This document shows, one piece after another, positions 10,001-16,970 of a DNA stretch of 33,531 nucleotides. The translations under genes were made by a program, and so were the position numbers. The DNA is from an uncultured Lachnospiraceae bacterium (GTDB lineage: Bacteria > Bacillota > Clostridia > Lachnospirales > Lachnospiraceae): positions 1 to 33,531 of the forward strand of contig CABSEG010000024.1 of the NCBI GenBank assembly GCA_902476645.1, given 5' to 3'. A model generated the notes under the pieces. That model had not been told where the DNA came from, searched no databases, and saw only the letters and a list, made by a program, of their open reading frames with translations. How positions within the stretch are numbered: the first letter of the stretch is position 1; the number at the start of each line of letters is the position of its first letter.

Positions 10001-10270
10001 TCCATTGCCAAAAAGGCATTCTGGAAACAGAAAAAGCTGCAAAAGGTGACCATCGGCAAGAACGTAACCACCATAGGAGCCAGCGCATTCTATCAGTCTA
10101 AGAACTTAAAAATGGTATCCTTTAAGACAACGAAGCTGAAATCCGTCGGAAAGAAGGCATTTGCAGGAATCGCAAAGAAGGCATACCTGAATGTTCCGAA
10201 TAAAAAAGCAAAGGCTTATAAGAAGCTGCTTCAGAAGGCGAAAGCCCCCAAAACAGCAAAGATAAAATAA
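4076..10270 (+). CDS. Giant secreted GH127-type beta-L-arabinofuranosidase with accessory domains
   Basis: A 2064-aa secreted enzyme. The start at 4076 has GGAGGG at 4065-4070; the upstream in-frame ATG at 4031 lies just past the -10 with no ribosome site. Layout: signal peptide 1-31; GH127 barrel about 58-440, then beta-sandwiches to about 790; FN3 about 797-881; three LamG/DUF1080-like domains (898-1095, 1118-1311, 1323-1490); FN3 1505-1602; two FIVAR-like helical repeats 1603-1751; an Ala/Glu/Lys coiled coil 1752-1921; and a Lys-rich LRR_5 domain 1922-2064. The GH127 catalytic and zinc set is present: Glu342-Thr-Cys344 and Cys424-Cys425, matching Glu338/Cys340/Cys417/Cys418 of Bifidobacterium HypBA1, where the first cysteine of the pair is the nucleophile. 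Characterised members are usually near 650 aa. It should release beta-L-arabinofuranose from plant glycoproteins or arabinans outside the cell. No sortase, SLH or dockerin motif is seen. Confidence 0.9.
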   Translation: MKNKKVKKLLAFVMAVSIAGSSFTYVPARAAGLAGETVSTQAQGTSQTYLNNQGELKENPLIQLPLGAVKAESWLENQLLLMKNGITGHMKDFAEYTAEGSAWLGSTNPGADTWERGPYFVRGLTALAYALGDEELINETLDWLEWSVNSQQENGYFGPASDNSWWSRMPMLCAIRDFYEAVEAKPVLERTQRERDLYGKVLNFFEKYFRYQANELPGRPLSNWADARGGDNLEVVYWLYNRLYDAENPDATKWLLDLGDLLFRQTNDWTSIYNDTTVRQHVVNTSQGMKTPAVYSQYKDDERYTTALSNGLDNMGIDHGRIDGLPNSDEAARENRSTRGSETCGIVEGILSTGLVMEIQGEPWMGDRMELLAYNSLPAAYPSDYSGHTYYVLQNQVMSTLGNHEFDCDHGDSSAFGAPCGFDCCFANNHMGWAKFVQNMWMAKANGGLAIVAYGPNNVTATVADGKTAKFRQKTDYPFRDTVQLDYYGDTAAFDLDLRIPEWATSATVTVNGVEQEGVQIGSYYTVNRTWEAGDQVQVTFGSEVELTTWYNNSTAVQKGALIYGLQIEEDWRTYDENDARELKVEHHEDLPLREVYPASDWNYGLVTDENASFEVIESDEVGMQPFSSDAAPVKIIAKGVQLDEWTLDGNIAGPQPYGPIDYDESEMVDITLVPYGSQRLRITHFPTMNNEMDTESVIRTESNQITRNGVTYQDFDNIVVPKASDYCLKVTAEGSGTMIINSKYTQEVEGSFELGNLKSLLSGDFQFTSGHYNNIRFTGDIRVSKVEVDVENREISDIQVLNVIRSGSTGKIITNLDAQETPYQVVYGTESGNYTHTVNGFSSSTATLQDLEENTVYYAKVISTICGQEMESREVILEVAADQGGLKPNPNVPAATYEGFSTLNYMTGEDGLWSTWGDTTIQAKTHENTTRQSEIKFGTSEEQKAILVAQGAQNWVDYVVEADLTLDEVKGNNAGVMFRATNVGEGPDDYRGYFVGIGMVVNEPGMMVGCADGAWHDIQLIHGLDIKAGQKYTIKVVVYSDMFAVYLDDELMYVTQDSRFSNGTVGLRSYKVPFTGHDVRVRSVTEEDLKVFEELVSSGEEPGEESGIHEDHKITEYEGFAQTAEETKLSFAFHDPEQKIQVTDTEQGVQMNLGKGEKVKATLNTEGSEGWVDYVAEARLSVDVMDTNNCGIMFRATGVGDKPDEYNGYFTGIGVAPEHEGSVLMVGYADGEWHDIEVIPWEIQPGQEYTLKVVAYDNQFAIYVDDVLAYRFTDDQFAAGTAGLRSYNEAFSVYDFTVRNVTAEDIKVFEEEEPEEPAVIPDVTDELDSDAAWTKVGDTNLISVEEGWLKMGTSTNVKAVTGDESWSDMVYTADVKLEDGEGNAGLLVRSTREGSGADNYYGYYFGINGKQYEIGKSSNTWTQMKTGDLPLDTSQIHQLKVVAYEDIFLFYVDGEMVAVIQDTDHEKGKVGIRGYNRSISLDRIEVRGLTEEEKEEVAHQLELSKQMVISASSAEDSIQVKYPRMSNATSYRVLYGTESGVYTGEFTDIYFNGYKGSGIFTHDKVAFTTPEPGTYYVKVLAMNGNAQVAYSNEVEVTTGERADTEKEAQALQDVMAQAEKADLSGFTQVSLERVKQAKTNAQEVAGREQANQMQYETAADLLTVALNTPDSEVFGPEETTVDKEDLQKLYDENLDKKEDDYTASTWEVFEEAMAAALEVLESDTADQKAVDDAYQVLSDAVKGLKKKEELTQEDLAQAIQEANDAQAKAEAARDQALAAKAEADQAAQEAKAAKEKAEKAMEDAKNMANAAEADKNAAIQAAEEAQARAEEAEKRAQEAQNALAAALEAQTKAEEAARLAKEEVEAIRAMLKAALEEVDKAKAEAEKAKQEAEKAKQDALEAAKRAEEALAAYQNQQEQQKVKEGEIYQIGALKYQVTDTEKKTVSVVGTAKKKLTKVTIPATVKIKQEKYQVTSIAKKAFWKQKKLQKVTIGKNVTTIGASAFYQSKNLKMVSFKTTKLKSVGKKAFAGIAKKAYLNVPNKKAKAYKKLLQKAKAPKTAKIK
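6766..8545 (+). repeat. Three tandem LamG/DUF1080-like domain repeats inside the GH127 protein
   Basis: Repeat units start near 6766, 7426 and 8041 and are 500-600 bp each. Shared landmarks are a WVDYV or WSDMV strand, GIMFRAT or similar, a GY(F/Y) turn followed by GIG, KVVAY, the YVDD strand and GLRSYN or GIRGYN near the end. Units 1 and 2 are closest to each other, both ending in a DLKVFEE or DIKVFEE linker; unit 3 is more divergent. Such domains usually bind carbohydrate. Confidence 0.7.
9328..9840 (+). repeat. Low-complexity Ala/Glu/Lys coiled-coil coding region (GH127 protein)
   Basis: About 170 codons made almost only of Ala, Glu, Lys, Gln and Asp, with repeated AEKAKQEAEKAKQ-type units and no Pro or Gly, predict a long uninterrupted helix. 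A very similar region lies at 15808-16340 in the next gene, in the same place between FIVAR and LRR_5 modules. It probably serves as a rigid stalk. Confidence 0.75.
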
Positions 10271-10274
10271 GAAG

Positions 10275-10313
10275 ATCCCCCGGACTGTACCAAAAACGGT
10301 CCGGGGGATTAAT
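10275..10313 (+). terminator. Intrinsic terminator after the GH127 gene
   Basis: A perfect 11-bp GC-rich stem, atcccccggac (10275-10285) with gtccgggggat (10299-10309), has a 13-nt loop and is followed by a T/A-rich tract. It shows that the GH127 and GH2 genes are separate transcripts. Confidence 0.88.
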
Positions 10314-10326
10314 ATATATTTCGTTT

Positions 10327-10387
10327 AAAATAATATAAAAAGTTTACAAAATACTATAAATACATCAAAAATGGAACATGGTATGAT
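10327..10387 (+). promoter_or_regulatory. Activator-type promoter with two 21-bp-spaced boxes, upstream of the giant GH2 gene
   Basis: Box 1 is AAAATAATATAAAAAGTT (10327-10344) and box 2 is AAAATACTATAAATACAT (10348-10365); they match at 14 of 18 positions and start 21 bp apart. The -10 is TATGAT (10382-10387), starting 34 bp after the start of box 2, exactly as upstream of the GH127 and GH43 genes. The -35 position is AATACA, within box 2. Confidence 0.75.
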
Positions 10388-10448
10388 ATGGATGAGACGT
10401 AATAGTTTTATATAGATATGTCAGAGTGAAAAGAAAAGGAGGAAAACA

Positions 10449-13400
10449 ATGAAAAAAAGAAGGAAGCTTCTAAGCTTGTTGCTGGTTGCGGGAATGACCA
10501 TGTCCAGTTTCTCTCCCGCCCTGCCGGTGATGGCATCTTCCAACGGAGAGACGCAGGTGGAGAATAAGCAGGAAACATCCGCTCAGGAAGCGTTTCATGG
10601 GCTGAGCGCCCACTATTATACCACCACAGGACGGGGAACCGGGGTGCAGTTTGACCAGTTAATGTCCAAGACGGTGGATTATGACATTAATTACAGCGAC
10701 ATGGACGGAAAACTTCAGACCCAAACCGGGAAAGCGGATGGGGCAGGCGTAAAATGGACCGGGCGTATTCAGGTTCCGGAATCCGGATACTATACGTTTT
10801 ATGGATATGCGGACAACGGACTTCGCCTCTGGATAAATGGAGAACAGCTGATTGACTATTGGAACGGTGACACTTGGGATCAGCTTCAGACCAGCAAACA
10901 GGTATATCTGGAAGCAGGAACCTACTATGATTTTCAGGCAGACTATTTTGAATTTGAAGGAGGCTCCCATGTATACTTATACTGGAGCAATGACAAAGGA
11001 ATACCGGAGCAAACCACTATCCCCGGCTCTGCATACTACCTGCCGGAAGCTTATGAGGGGGTTTACATTTCCGAATGTGATACCAGTGAGGGAAACCTCA
11101 CAGAAGGGGAAGCATTTGACGGAACCGTAACGGTAAAAGGAAGCGGATTTACAGAAGAAACCACTTTTGAGGTGGTAAAGGCGTCCGGAGCCTCTCTGGA
11201 TACTCCGGTGATGGCCCAGGGAGAGCTGGTTTCGGAAGGGGAGGTAAAACTGAACATTCCGTCTCTGACCGCCGGAACTTATAAAATCAAAGCAGTCACC
11301 GGGGATACCTCCGTAACTTCCAGCCAGATGATCATCGTGATGCCCTCTTCAGAAAGCGGACAGACCAGATCAGAACGCCCGAGGGCCGACTGGGAGCGAA
11401 ACGATTATGTGAACTTAAACGGTTGGTGGGACTTTTCTTTTGATCCCAACGAAGTGGGACAGTCTGAAGGATGGTATCAGCCGGATAAAAAGATGGATCA
11501 GATCATCAACGTGCCCTTCTGCTGGGAGTCTTCCCTGAGCGGCATCGAGAATCCTAATTATTTGGGACAGGCCTGGTATCAGAAGAAGGTAACCGTGGAT
11601 GAAAGCTGGAATGGAAGAAAGCTGTTCCTGAAATTCGGAGCCGTGGACTGGAAGTGTAAGCTTTGGGTCAACGGAGAAGAGGTCGGAGAGCATGTGGGAG
11701 GCTACAGTGCCTTTGAATTTGACGTAACCGATTATCTGAAAGCCGGGGAGGAAAATACGATCACCCTCTGGGTGGAGGATAAGGGAAGCTATGGAGATGA
11801 CAGTTATCCGGCGCTGATTGGAAAACAGGGACGAAACGCGCCCTGCGGCTACATTCACACCAGCGGCATCTGGCAGACTGTGGGACTGGAAGCCAGAAGC
11901 GCCACTTATCTGGACAATGCAAAGGCAGACACGGATATTGATAACTCTACGGTGACCTATACGCTGGATGTGAGCACAGATCAGGCTCAGGAGCTGACGG
12001 TGGAATATGATTTTGAGAGCAAGGTGTATGATGTGGAACAGGATGCGGATATTCCCACAGGTTCCGCTATCAAAGGCTCTCAGACGATTCAGGTGGAGGC
12101 AGGCGCCAGCACGGTGACGATGGATGCCGTTACAGTGGAAAATGCCAAACTTTGGAATTATGATGATCCAAACCTGTACTATGGAACTTTAACCGTCAAG
12201 GACAGTGAAGGAAATGTACTGGATCAGGTGGATACCTACTTTGGTATGAGAAAGGTAGAACAGAAGTACTTTGACGAGAGCCTGGGAACCATGTACATTT
12301 ATGTGAATAATAAGCCGGTATATATGTCCGGACTTTTGGATCAGGGCTTCTGGGAAGAGGGAATCTATACGGCGCCCTCGGAAGACGCGCTCAAATATGA
12401 TATTTTGAAAATGAAGGAAGCGGGCTTTAACATGATCCGCAAGCACCTGAAAGTGGAAGACCCGCTGCAATATTACTGGTGCGATAAACTGGGGATGTTT
12501 GTATGGCAGGATATGCCCCATGCTACTGCTATGGTTCCGGATAATACAGGAGACGAGACTCCGGGACGGGAGTATTATGAGGAATGTCTGGAAGCGACCA
12601 TTGACAGAGACTATAATCATCCGTCTGTCGTGGCTCTGATGCTTTTCAACGAGACCTGGGGATTGCAGAAGGCTTATCAGCAGGGAAAGAGAGACGTGGT
12701 TGCGGCAGACGGTATGAGTACGGCTCAGTGGGTGGAATATCTGTTTAATTGGACCAAGGAGATGAATCCCAACATGCTGGTAGAGGACATGAGCGCTTGT
12801 AATTACGACCATGTACAGCCCACGGAGCTGAATACCTACCATATGTATCCGGCCAGCTACAATGACACCTTAAATATGGTGGAAGACCGGGTAAACAGAA
12901 CTTATGTGGGATCCACGGATAACTTCGCATTCGGACAGACCCAGGATGGAGACCCCATGTTAAATAGCGAGTACGGCGGTGTAGGTGCTTACGCGGGGGA
13001 TTTTGACGTATCTTACTGCTTTAAATATATGACAGATATTCAGAGGCGCTATGAAAAGCAGTCCGGCTTTGTATACACAGAACCCTATGATGTGGAATAT
13101 GAGCGCAACGGAATCATGACCTACGACAGGCAGATGAAGGTTTTTGGCTATGATGAAATTGCCTACGGTGGTGATATGACCATCAAAGATCTGACCCAGG
13201 AAATCTATGTGGGCGCTGTGGATCAGCCTATCCGCAATGTGGAACCTGGCCAGAAGATGAAGACGAAAATCATGGCCATTGGCTGGACAGATGAGCTGCC
13301 GGAAAACATTGTGCTGAAATGGAGATTTGATGGAACGGATATCTACGGAAACAGTATCAGTACCGGAACATCGGGGCAGAAGGCCATGAATTTGAGTCCT

Positions 13401-16400
13401 TACCGGAAATCTACCACCACCATCACTTACAATGCGCCTACCCAGGCTTGCGTGGGAACCCTCACTGTCTGGTTGGAGGATGAAAATGGAACTAAACTGG
13501 CGAAAAACTTCACAAATGTGGTTGTCTCCGATGAGTCCAGCAGCAATGCAGCTTATACACAGGAAAATGCCGATGGCTCTGTTGTCATGAAGGCAGAAGT
13601 GGAAGATGACAAGATGATGACCAGCGAGGGGAGCGAAGCGCAGACTTACAGCTATACCCTGCCGGAAGGTTTTGACCTGGAAAGTTTGCAGGGTATGCGG
13701 GTACTGGCAGAGGCTTCCTCTTATAAGGGAGAAATGGGTACGGATAAGAACCTCTCTTCTTATTCTTCTCAGTATGGACAGACAGCAGAGGGAAGAGAGC
13801 GGGCTTCTGATTTGACGGTATCTGTAAACGGTGTGGAAGTAGACACCGTATACCTGCCGGATAACCCAAGAGATATGAGAGGTACCCTGACGCTAAACAG
13901 CCCCAACAATGGACAGACCAGTGCCGGCGACTTTGGATATCTGGTAAACTTACATATTTCGGATGACCAGCTTGAGGCAATCAAGGCTACCTTAGATGAC
14001 AGCAGAGAGATTACGGTTACCTACCAGGTAAAAGACGATGCCCAAAACCAGAATGGACTGCGCATTTACTCTTCCACGTACGGGCGCTATGCGGTAAATC
14101 CCACGCTGATTTTAAATCCCACGGATAAGAGCATTGACGGTGTGCTGGAACAGGATCAGCAGATGGAAGCAGATGGGGATAACTATAGTGTAGAGGCTAC
14201 CCTGGAAAGCCAGGAAGGCTACGTACTTCGGGATGATGCTGAAGGCGGCTATCAGGTGGAGATTACCCAGGATGGCAGCAGTGTAGTCGTAAAGAACAAA
14301 GAGACAGGAGCCACCATTGCCAGTGCCAAGCTGGACGGACAGAACTCCGAATATGACGTAAAGACCACGCTGTTTGATGAGCAGATTCGTGTCTATGTAA
14401 ATAACGATCCGGAACCAGTGATTAACGTCTATGACAAGAGCGGTTTTACCGGAGATGTGACGGTCAAGGCAGGGGCCGAGGATGTGGTAGTATCCCCTGA
14501 GTCCTATGAGGCAGTGCAGGCAGAGATAGATGAAACGCCTCAAGAGGTCAATAAGACCGATGACTTTAGCGATGCAAACCTGGATGACCGGTATGAAAAA
14601 ATGGGAGACGATTTGAAGGCTGAGGTGAAAGACGGAGTCTTAAATCTGAGCGCTGTTTCCGGCGACAAGCTGATTATGAAGGATATCTCCATGACAGATG
14701 GTATCTATGAGGCGGATATTACAATTAATTCCATGTCCGATGCCGGGGGAAATGCAGGATTTGCTTTCCGCTCCTCTAACTATCTGGTTGGCTCAGACGG
14801 ACTGGATGGCTACTATGCAGGAATCGGCAACGGTTATGTTCAGGTGGGACGCATGAACAACAACTGGAAGGAACTGGCCAAGGTAGAGGTGCCTGGCCTG
14901 ACCCTTGGTTCTACCCATAAACTGACCGTAGCGGTCTTCGGCTCCAGAATCCAGGTTTATGTGGACGATGCCAAGACGCCTTGTGTAGACATTACAGACA
15001 GTACGTACACCCAGGGTGGCGCTGCGATCCGTGGATTCCGGTGCGATTCAACCATTGATAACGTGCGGGTCGCAAGTATTCCCAAATACACCAGCGATTT
15101 TGATCATGGAACAGATGAATGGGATGTAAGCGGCAGCTGGAAGACGGAAGAAGGAACCTTTGTTGCGGGAGCAGCCGGTTCGGTTGCGCTGATCGACAGC
15201 ACGGAGCAGAAGGATCTGGCCGTTGCCGCGGAACTGATGGCAAATGAGGAAGAATCCTTGCCCACACTTCTGGTGAGAGCCAAGAACACTGCAAATGGAG
15301 TGGACGGCTATCGGGTTGTGCTGAATGTAAAAGAAGATCAGATTCAGTTGATTAAAACCACAGATGGAGAAGACACAGTCCTTCAGGAGAGATCCTGGAA
15401 GCTGGATTCCAATGAATTTTATCGTGTGACTGCAGAGGCTCAGGGCTCCAGTCTGAAGGTATATCTTGGGGATTCTAAGCAGGCGCTGTTAAGTGTCCAG
15501 GATGAGACCTTCGAAAGAGGACTTGTGGGACTTGCGGGAACCGCAGGAGCGGCATCCTTTGACAACGTATCCGTTAGCAACCAGTTTATGGACGGGGAGC
15601 TTCTGCCCGAGGCAAATGCAGATGCGTTGGATGCCTTGTTAAAAGAAGCCCAGGCACTGAATCCGGAGGATTACACGGAAAAATCTTACGCAGCCGTGGA
15701 AGCCGCAGTAAAGACAGCTACAGAGATCAACCGCTATGACCAGACGGAGATTGACCAGGCGGCCCAGGCACTGAAAGAAGCCATGGACAATTTGATTAAA
15801 GCCGGCCAGGTTACTCAGGAAGATCTGGAGGAAGCTATAGAAGCAGCAAACGAGGCTAAGGAAGCAGCAGAGCAGGCTAAGGCAGATGCTGAGGCAGCGC
15901 AGAAGGAGGCAGAAAATCTTGCGGCAGATGCGAAGAAAGCCATGGAGGATGCGAAGAAAGCCATGGAAGATGCGGAAGCCCTTGCAGGCGCGGCGGAGGA
16001 AGACCGGATAGAGGCTGAAAAAGCCGCAGTCGATGCACTTGAGAAAGCCGAAGAGGCGCAGAAGAAGGCAGATGCGGCACAGGAAGCTTTGCAGGCAGCT
16101 TTAGAGGCCCAGAGGGCAGCGGAAGCAGCGGCAGCTACGGCTCAGGCAGAGGCAGATGCCATTCGGGCAGAACTTGCGGCAGCGGAGGCTGAGCTGGAGA
16201 AAGCAAAGGCAGAAGCCCAGAAAGCTAAGGAAGATGCTCAGGCAGCTAAAGCGGAGGCAGAGGCCGCGGCTAAGAGGGCAAAGGCAGCGCTGGATGCTCT
16301 GAAGAAAGAGCTGGAAGCTGCACAGCAGAAGCCCCAGGAGGAAGCGGTAGAAGTTGGAGAAGTATTCCAGAGTGGAAAGCTGAAGTACCGGGTAACCAGC

Positions 16401-16775
16401 ACGGAGGATAAGACCGTAAAGGTAACCGGACTTACCGGGAAGACAGTCACCAGCGTAAGCGTTCCAGCAACAGTGAAGTATCAGGGCTCCATTTATCAGG
16501 TAACCGCCGTTGGAAAGGCAGCCTTTAAAGGATGTAAGAAGTTGACGAAGGTTACCATTGGAAAGAATGTAAAGACCATAGAGGCTAAGGCATTCTTTAA
16601 ATGCAGCAAACTAAAGAATGTCAATATCAAGGCGACGGCTCTTAAGAGCGTGGGTAAGAATGCCTTTAAGGGAATTGCCAAGAAAGCTTTTGTAAATGTG
16701 CCAAATAAGAAGGTGCAAGCTTACAAAAAGATCCTGAAAAAGGCCGGACTGCCCAAGGCAGTAAAGATAAAATAG
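10449..16775 (+). CDS. Giant secreted GH2 glycoside hydrolase with PA14, LamG-like, coiled-coil and LRR_5 modules
   Basis: A 2108-aa secreted enzyme with AAAAGGAGG just upstream. Layout: signal peptide 1-30; PA14 about 48-197; an IPT/TIG-like sandwich 200-298; GH2 N-terminal, Ig-like and TIM-barrel domains about 305-900; a beta-rich region of unrecognised modules about 935-1235; a shortened LamG-like unit about 1240-1360; two fuller LamG/DUF1080-like domains (1370-1540, 1549-1715); a FIVAR-like unit 1720-1785; an Ala/Glu/Lys coiled coil 1786-1965; LRR_5 1969-2108. The likely acid/base is Glu735 in FNETWG and the nucleophile Glu841 in NSEYGG. The 106-residue gap is a little larger than the roughly 75-90 in LacZ and GUS. 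Substrate is not readable from sequence; beta-galactosidase or arabinopyranosidase activity would fit the locus. Its C-terminal quarter closely resembles that of the GH127 protein. Confidence 0.9.
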   Translation: MKKRRKLLSLLLVAGMTMSSFSPALPVMASSNGETQVENKQETSAQEAFHGLSAHYYTTTGRGTGVQFDQLMSKTVDYDINYSDMDGKLQTQTGKADGAGVKWTGRIQVPESGYYTFYGYADNGLRLWINGEQLIDYWNGDTWDQLQTSKQVYLEAGTYYDFQADYFEFEGGSHVYLYWSNDKGIPEQTTIPGSAYYLPEAYEGVYISECDTSEGNLTEGEAFDGTVTVKGSGFTEETTFEVVKASGASLDTPVMAQGELVSEGEVKLNIPSLTAGTYKIKAVTGDTSVTSSQMIIVMPSSESGQTRSERPRADWERNDYVNLNGWWDFSFDPNEVGQSEGWYQPDKKMDQIINVPFCWESSLSGIENPNYLGQAWYQKKVTVDESWNGRKLFLKFGAVDWKCKLWVNGEEVGEHVGGYSAFEFDVTDYLKAGEENTITLWVEDKGSYGDDSYPALIGKQGRNAPCGYIHTSGIWQTVGLEARSATYLDNAKADTDIDNSTVTYTLDVSTDQAQELTVEYDFESKVYDVEQDADIPTGSAIKGSQTIQVEAGASTVTMDAVTVENAKLWNYDDPNLYYGTLTVKDSEGNVLDQVDTYFGMRKVEQKYFDESLGTMYIYVNNKPVYMSGLLDQGFWEEGIYTAPSEDALKYDILKMKEAGFNMIRKHLKVEDPLQYYWCDKLGMFVWQDMPHATAMVPDNTGDETPGREYYEECLEATIDRDYNHPSVVALMLFNETWGLQKAYQQGKRDVVAADGMSTAQWVEYLFNWTKEMNPNMLVEDMSACNYDHVQPTELNTYHMYPASYNDTLNMVEDRVNRTYVGSTDNFAFGQTQDGDPMLNSEYGGVGAYAGDFDVSYCFKYMTDIQRRYEKQSGFVYTEPYDVEYERNGIMTYDRQMKVFGYDEIAYGGDMTIKDLTQEIYVGAVDQPIRNVEPGQKMKTKIMAIGWTDELPENIVLKWRFDGTDIYGNSISTGTSGQKAMNLSPYRKSTTTITYNAPTQACVGTLTVWLEDENGTKLAKNFTNVVVSDESSSNAAYTQENADGSVVMKAEVEDDKMMTSEGSEAQTYSYTLPEGFDLESLQGMRVLAEASSYKGEMGTDKNLSSYSSQYGQTAEGRERASDLTVSVNGVEVDTVYLPDNPRDMRGTLTLNSPNNGQTSAGDFGYLVNLHISDDQLEAIKATLDDSREITVTYQVKDDAQNQNGLRIYSSTYGRYAVNPTLILNPTDKSIDGVLEQDQQMEADGDNYSVEATLESQEGYVLRDDAEGGYQVEITQDGSSVVVKNKETGATIASAKLDGQNSEYDVKTTLFDEQIRVYVNNDPEPVINVYDKSGFTGDVTVKAGAEDVVVSPESYEAVQAEIDETPQEVNKTDDFSDANLDDRYEKMGDDLKAEVKDGVLNLSAVSGDKLIMKDISMTDGIYEADITINSMSDAGGNAGFAFRSSNYLVGSDGLDGYYAGIGNGYVQVGRMNNNWKELAKVEVPGLTLGSTHKLTVAVFGSRIQVYVDDAKTPCVDITDSTYTQGGAAIRGFRCDSTIDNVRVASIPKYTSDFDHGTDEWDVSGSWKTEEGTFVAGAAGSVALIDSTEQKDLAVAAELMANEEESLPTLLVRAKNTANGVDGYRVVLNVKEDQIQLIKTTDGEDTVLQERSWKLDSNEFYRVTAEAQGSSLKVYLGDSKQALLSVQDETFERGLVGLAGTAGAASFDNVSVSNQFMDGELLPEANADALDALLKEAQALNPEDYTEKSYAAVEAAVKTATEINRYDQTEIDQAAQALKEAMDNLIKAGQVTQEDLEEAIEAANEAKEAAEQAKADAEAAQKEAENLAADAKKAMEDAKKAMEDAEALAGAAEEDRIEAEKAAVDALEKAEEAQKKADAAQEALQAALEAQRAAEAAAATAQAEADAIRAELAAAEAELEKAKAEAQKAKEDAQAAKAEAEAAAKRAKAALDALKKELEAAQQKPQEEAVEVGEVFQSGKLKYRVTSTEDKTVKVTGLTGKTVTSVSVPATVKYQGSIYQVTAVGKAAFKGCKKLTKVTIGKNVKTIEAKAFFKCSKLKNVNIKATALKSVGKNAFKGIAKKAFVNVPNKKVQAYKKILKKAGLPKAVKIK
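15808..16340 (+). repeat. Low-complexity Ala/Glu/Lys coiled-coil coding region (GH2 protein)
   Basis: A long helix-forming segment with repeated units such as DAKKAMEDAKKAMEDA and AEAQKAKEDAQAAKAEAE. It begins with VTQEDLEEAIEAAN, close to the LTQEDLAQAIQEAN that opens the matching region of the GH127 protein, which points to a common module rather than chance low complexity. Confidence 0.75.
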
Positions 16776-16820
16776 CAGAAACCGATCCTCCCGAACAGGT
16801 ATCTGTGAGAACAGGAAGAA

Positions 16821-16857
16821 GGGAAGCGAAAAATCCAATTTCGCTTCCCTCCTTTAT
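16821..16857 (+). terminator. Intrinsic terminator after the giant GH2 gene
   Basis: A perfect 11-bp stem, gggaagcgaaa (16821-16831) with tttcgcttccc (16839-16849), has a 7-nt loop and a T-rich tail (tcctttattt). It separates the GH2 gene from the aldo/keto reductase gene. Confidence 0.88.
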
Positions 16858-16906
16858 TTATGGTTGGGTTTCCATAGAGAAACCTGTGGATTCCCGAAAA
16901 AAAGAC

Positions 16907-16937
16907 TTGACTTGGAGTCCACTCCAGGGTGTATGGT
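16907..16937 (+). promoter_or_regulatory. MerR-type promoter/operator of the aldo/keto reductase gene
   Basis: The -35 is TTGACT (16907-16912) and the -10 is TATGGT (16932-16937), with an overlong 19-bp spacer. A dyad, TGGAGT (16913-16918) with ACTCCA (16921-16926), fills the spacer. A 19-bp spacer with a centred dyad is the hallmark of promoters that MerR-family regulators twist into an active form. No merR-like gene is in the window. Confidence 0.75.
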
Positions 16938-16970
16938 TAAGGAAACAGGAGATAAGGAGGATACAAGGAT

